From positions 124,001-188,000 of the forward strand of contig NZ_WACG01000001.1 in the NCBI RefSeq assembly GCF_009193255.1: a DNA stretch of 64,000 bases, written 5' to 3'. Below the pieces are notes generated by a model. The model was not told where the DNA came from. It did no database searches and was given only the letters and a program-made list of their open reading frames with translations. Below are positions 60,749 to 64,000 of this stretch, piece after piece; the stretch's first letter is position 1, and each line of letters starts with the position of its first letter. This DNA is from Arthrobacter koreensis. Lineage in GTDB: Bacteria; Actinomycetota; Actinomycetes; Actinomycetales; Micrococcaceae. Both the position numbers and the translations under genes were made by a program.

Positions 60749-62764
60749 GTGAAACATCGTCAATCAGCTTCCGTGTTGGCAGGTCTGCTCTGCGTGGCTC
60801 TCGCCGCGACCGCGGCCCCTGCCTCTGCCTCCCAGCTCCCGCCGGAGCACTCCGTCACCGAAACGTCGCCCGCTGGCCCTGCCCCCACGATTCAGGAACC
60901 CGCCGAATCCGCGCCGGTGTCCCCGGAGAGCCAGGAACCCCAGCAGTCCGAACCCGCGCAAACTCCGGGACAGCTCCCGGACCTGGCTCCGGAAACCGCG
61001 CCGGAATCAGCAGCGCCCACACCGGCAGCACCGGAGGTAAACGCGCCGTCGTCGTCCCCTGCCGTCCCGGAACCCGCTGAAAGCGAGGTCGCGGACCCCT
61101 CCGCGCTGACCGAGGAGGAGCTCGCTGAAATCATCGGTATCCTCGGCGCCAAGATGGGCCAGGGCCTTGAGCGCCTGGAGGAGACCCGGGACCCGCAGTC
61201 CCCCGGCGGCGGGGAAATCGCGGAGCGCCTCGATGCCGAGGATAAACTGATCATCAGCGGCCTGGCAGATCCGGAGCTGGCCACCGATCCGTCCGCCGCC
61301 ACCGTCACCGGGGGCGGCTTTCCCGGGGCAGCGGCGCCGTCGTCCGCCGGCGCAGCCGCACCGGCAAGCGTTCCGCTTGCCGCGCCCGCACTTCACACCG
61401 CTGACGCCCCGTCCGTCTCCCTCGCAGCAACGTGGCAGCCATCCGGACTCCAGGGCATGGATGTCAGCAGCCACCAGACAGCCGTCAACTGGAACCGCGC
61501 ATGGAACCAGGGCGCGCGCTTCGCCTACGTCAAGGCCACCGAAGCCACGTCCTACAAGAACCCGCTGTTCTCCAGCCAGTACAACGGCTCTTCGTCCGTA
61601 GGAATGCTGCGGGGCGCCTACCACTTCGCCATTCCCAACGTTTCCAGCGGTGCCGCCCAGGCGAACTATTTCGTGAACAACGGCGGCGGCTGGTCTGCCG
61701 ACGGCAATACCCTGCCGCCGCTGCTGGACATCGAATACAACCCCTACCCCTCCCTGGGCAACACCTGCTACAACATGTCCGCGGGCCAGATGGTGTCTTG
61801 GATCAGGGACTTCTCGCAGACAGTCTCAGCCCGCACGGGACGACTGCCGATGATTTACACCACCACCGACTGGTGGCGCACCTGCACGGGCAACTCAAGC
61901 GCCTTCGCGGCGCAGCCCCTGCACATCGCCGCCTACAACACCACCGGCCCCGGCGCGCTGCCCAACGGCTGGTCACGGTACACGCTTTGGCAATACAGCA
62001 GCACCGGTCCGTTCGAAGGTGATTCAAACGTTTACCAGGGTTCGGTGGACCAGCTGCGCAGCTTCGCACGCCAGTCATCGGTGGGACGCCCGGGACAGCT
62101 CTACTACCGTAGTAATCCTGCGAAGGGGCTCGAGTACGGAAACGCCAGCGACCAGTACCTGACCTGTGACTGGAACGGGGACGGTATTGCAACTCCAGCA
62201 GCCTTCCGAAACGGCACCTGGTACATCCGCGATTCCCTGACCGGCACAGCAACAGTCCGTGAGGTTCGCTACGGGGATCCCGGAGACCAGCCCATTTGCG
62301 GCGACTGGGACGGAAATGGCCGGGACACTATCGGTGTGTTCCGTAACGGCATGGTCTACCTAAAGAACTCGGTTACCAGCGGAGCAGCGGACGGCGTCTT
62401 CGCGTTTGGTGCGGCCGGGGACACCGCTATTGTCGGAGATTGGGATGGGGACGGCTACGACACCCTCGGAGTCGGCCGTCCTGAGGGCGTTGCCCAACGC
62501 TTCTACCTGACAAACAGCAACATTCGGCCCGGCGTCGCGGGCTCCTTCCTGTTCGGCAATGCCGGTGATACTCCGGTGTCCGGGGACTGGAACAATGACC
62601 GCTTCACTACCGTGGGTGTTAAACGCGGCAACTACTGGTATTTGACCAACAGCAACATCCGACCCACTGCCAGCAGCAGCTTCCAGTTCGGCAACGCCGG
62701 GGACCGCCCGCTGACCGGCCGCTGGGACCGGGGCACCGGTACGAGCGTTGGCGCAGCGCGCTAG
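60749..62764 (+). CDS. Secreted GH25 lysozyme with C-terminal propeller-like repeats
   Basis: 671 residues from GTG at 60749 with GGAG upstream. A signal peptide (to about residue 28) is followed by a Pro/Glu/Ser-rich linker (about 30-230), then a GH25 muramidase domain ([20 protein letters not shown]) with the catalytic Asp and Glu. The C-terminal 220 residues hold about five repeats with the pattern DWDGDG-x-D-T-x-GV-x-R, like VCBS/FG-GAP repeats. It probably acts on its own or competitors' cell wall. Confidence 0.92.
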   Translation: MKHRQSASVLAGLLCVALAATAAPASASQLPPEHSVTETSPAGPAPTIQEPAESAPVSPESQEPQQSEPAQTPGQLPDLAPETAPESAAPTPAAPEVNAPSSSPAVPEPAESEVADPSALTEEELAEIIGILGAKMGQGLERLEETRDPQSPGGGEIAERLDAEDKLIISGLADPELATDPSAATVTGGGFPGAAAPSSAGAAAPASVPLAAPALHTADAPSVSLAATWQPSGLQGMDVSSHQTAVNWNRAWNQGARFAYVKATEATSYKNPLFSSQYNGSSSVGMLRGAYHFAIPNVSSGAAQANYFVNNGGGWSADGNTLPPLLDIEYNPYPSLGNTCYNMSAGQMVSWIRDFSQTVSARTGRLPMIYTTTDWWRTCTGNSSAFAAQPLHIAAYNTTGPGALPNGWSRYTLWQYSSTGPFEGDSNVYQGSVDQLRSFARQSSVGRPGQLYYRSNPAKGLEYGNASDQYLTCDWNGDGIATPAAFRNGTWYIRDSLTGTATVREVRYGDPGDQPICGDWDGNGRDTIGVFRNGMVYLKNSVTSGAADGVFAFGAAGDTAIVGDWDGDGYDTLGVGRPEGVAQRFYLTNSNIRPGVAGSFLFGNAGDTPVSGDWNNDRFTTVGVKRGNYWYLTNSNIRPTASSSFQFGNAGDRPLTGRWDRGTGTSVGAAR

Positions 62765-62783
62765 GCAGAGTCGCAGAAACGTT

Positions 62784-62822
62784 AAACAGCGGCGGGCCTC
62801 CCTTGGGGGCCCGCCGCTGTTT
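62784..62822. terminator. Terminator between lysozyme and glycosyltransferase genes
   Basis: Left arm AAACAGCGGCGGGCC (62784-62798) pairs with GGCCCGCCGCTGTTT (62808-62822). It separates convergent genes and can serve both strands. Confidence 0.88.
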
Positions 62823-62843
62823 CAGGGATACTAACTGAAATGC

Positions 62844-63590
62844 TCAGGCAGCGCGCCGGGACCGCTGCCGAAGACGGAAGCCTGCGGTGACAAGTGCGCG
62901 CAACAGCATCCAGCGTGCTTTGAGAATTCGATCCAGGCGGCGCCAGTGGCGTGGAGTCTCATTGTCCTCGTGTAACCGGCGGTACAGCACCGGTTCACCC
63001 AGGTGCGTCATTTCACCCGCCAGGTTGCCGGCCAGTGCCATCCAGAGATCATGCGATTCGTAAAGGAACCGCGGCATGGGCAGTACAACGTCCGCGAAGT
63101 CGCGGCGGAAGCCCATGGCGCAGCCGTAGTAGGGGCGGTACCCCACCATCACTCCGACGATGTTGGCCAGGCGCCGGTTTGAGTCCCTGGCGCGCAGGGA
63201 CCACGGTGCGTTCTCCGCCGGCCCGCCGAAAAGAGCAACATTCCCGGCAACCATGGCGGTCTTTCCCAGGGCGTCGATCATTTTTGCTGTCCGGCCGGGA
63301 ACCCAGATGTCGTCCTGGTCTGCCAGGAATATGTACTGCCCGCGGGCCAGGGCCGCTGCCTTGCCGAAAGTCCGGACGTAGCGTTCGTTGATCTCGGACC
63401 GCACCAGGCGGATCCGGGGGTCGCCGATTGCGGCGACGACGTCCGCTGTGTTGTCCGTGGACTTGTCATCCACAACGACCAATTCGTCTTCCGGGCCCAG
63501 GTCCGCGAGGATCGATTCGATCTGCTCGCCAATCCAGCGGGATCCGTTGTAGGCGGCCATGCAGACGCTGGCCCGTACCTGTCCGCTCAC
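62844..63590 (-). CDS. Glycosyltransferase family 2
   Basis: 248 residues from GTG at 63590, overlapping the DUF2304 stop (GTGA). VCMAAYNGSRWIGEQIESIL opens a GT-A fold; VVVDDKSTDNT and the metal-binding LADQDDIW are present. It is likely involved in a cell-surface polysaccharide or O-antigen-like glycan. The substrate is unknown, and the rest of its operon lies beyond the window. Confidence 0.9.
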   Translation of the reverse strand: MSGQVRASVCMAAYNGSRWIGEQIESILADLGPEDELVVVDDKSTDNTADVVAAIGDPRIRLVRSEINERYVRTFGKAAALARGQYIFLADQDDIWVPGRTAKMIDALGKTAMVAGNVALFGGPAENAPWSLRARDSNRRLANIVGVMVGYRPYYGCAMGFRRDFADVVLPMPRFLYESHDLWMALAGNLAGEMTHLGEPVLYRRLHEDNETPRHWRRLDRILKARWMLLRALVTAGFRLRQRSRRAA

Positions 63591-64000
63591 TGGTGTTCTC
63601 CCGGCGGCAGATGCTCCGGGCAGCCGCCGTTGGCAGCCGAGACCTGATGCTTAAGGCGCTCTACCTGGTTCTGCAGACCGTCAAGCTGGCTGCGCAGGAT
63701 GGCGGTTTCCTCTGCCAGTGCCCGCGTTTCGTCCTCCACCACGGAGATTTCCAGCGAAAGGTGCAGGCACACGCCCATCAGCAGGAAGATCGCCAGCATG
63801 AAAAGAAGGTTGGAGGGCAGCGCGAAGCCGGAGATTTCGGTAGCCCAGTCGAGCAGCTGGGGGAAACCCGCCAGGATCAGCGTGACCAGGCCTACCAAGA
63901 TCCAGAGTGCAGCATACTTCTCGCGCAGCTTGCGTTGGCGGAGCAGCCAGATTACAGAACCGACGACGGCGAGCGCCAGGATGAACGGCAGCACGGTGTT
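63587..64000 (-). CDS. DUF2304 family membrane protein (5' end outside window)
   Basis: The frame is open to the window edge (138 codons including the stop). A GTG at 63994 could be the start, but relatives begin a few codons earlier, so the true start is probably just outside. Three membrane segments (about 1-80) are followed by a coiled-coil tail (EDETRALAEETAILRSQLDG). DUF2304 proteins often neighbour glycosyltransferases, as here. Confidence 0.8.
   Translation of the reverse strand, partial: NTVLPFILALAVVGSVIWLLRQRKLREKYAALWILVGLVTLILAGFPQLLDWATEISGFALPSNLLFMLAIFLLMGVCLHLSLEISVVEDETRALAEETAILRSQLDGLQNQVERLKHQVSAANGGCPEHLPPGEHQ

Overview
The window is a high-GC actinobacterial chromosome segment, most likely from Arthrobacter or a close Micrococcaceae relative. 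Evidence: a fused 2-oxoglutarate decarboxylase/dehydrogenase (Kgd); a thiol-stress sigma factor with a zinc anti-sigma factor (SigR/RsrA); the 24-residue actinobacterial ribosomal protein bL37; a tmRNA with the tag ADSKRTDFALAA; a DUF222 HNH protein; and many GTG/TTG starts with 4-bp stop/start overlaps. No tRNA, rRNA, prophage, insertion sequence or CRISPR array was seen.

Layout. 1-6.9 kb: end of a WYL regulator, helicase HrpA, and a minus-strand HIT protein, sulfurtransferase and metallo-beta-lactamase-fold hydrolase. 7-13.7 kb: zinc homeostasis. A Zur-type repressor faces a znuA-znuC-znuB operon that carries a perfect dyad (candidate Zur box). Between them lie a DUF222/HNH protein with an in-frame collagen-like minisatellite and a non-coding array with a period near 100 bp. 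13.7-16.2 kb: two overlapping CNNM/CBS membrane proteins. 16.7-22.2 kb: kgd, a catalytically degenerate SGNH protein and an MDR dehydrogenase. 22.3-28.6 kb: bL37, rsrA and sigR (with a consensus SigR promoter), a DoxX-like protein, then aroA, rsgA, hisN and a methyltransferase. 28.7-34.6 kb: two tandem carboxylate-amine ligases, a GH13 glucosidase, a DUF1269-like stress protein, a small conserved protein and a uracil-DNA-glycosylase-like protein. 34.8-35.0 kb: 55-bp intergenic repeats. 35.1-38.0 kb: a compact three-gene cassette (small helical protein, DUF1023 hydrolase with a helical N-terminus, lipoprotein) resembling a secreted effector with partner and immunity.

38.1-42.7 kb: trans-translation (ssrA, smpB) and division (ftsE, ftsX, M23 peptidase). 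42.9-51.5 kb: a tightly overlapping nine-gene minus-strand operon encoding a complete branched-chain-amino-acid-type ABC importer, an acyl-CoA synthetase, a TetR regulator, a 3-hydroxybutyrate-type dehydrogenase and an alpha/beta hydrolase. It is headed by a perfect 9-6-9 dyad. A divergent OafA-type acyltransferase follows. This block lies between ftsE and prfB, genes that are usually close neighbours in actinobacteria. 55.1-60.4 kb: a small hypothetical gene and a Tad pilus locus (tadA, tadB, tadC, pilin-like gene, two TadE-like genes, a TadG-like gene), one of whose TadE-like products carries a 51-bp repeat. 60.7-64 kb: a GH25 lysozyme with C-terminal propeller-like repeats, a family 2 glycosyltransferase and the start-proximal part of a DUF2304 protein.

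Most genes are housekeeping. The parts most worth following up are the 3-hydroxybutyrate-type uptake operon, the effector-like cassette at 35-38 kb, the SigR promoter with a possible longer SigR isoform, and the several unrelated minisatellites of 51-100 bp.
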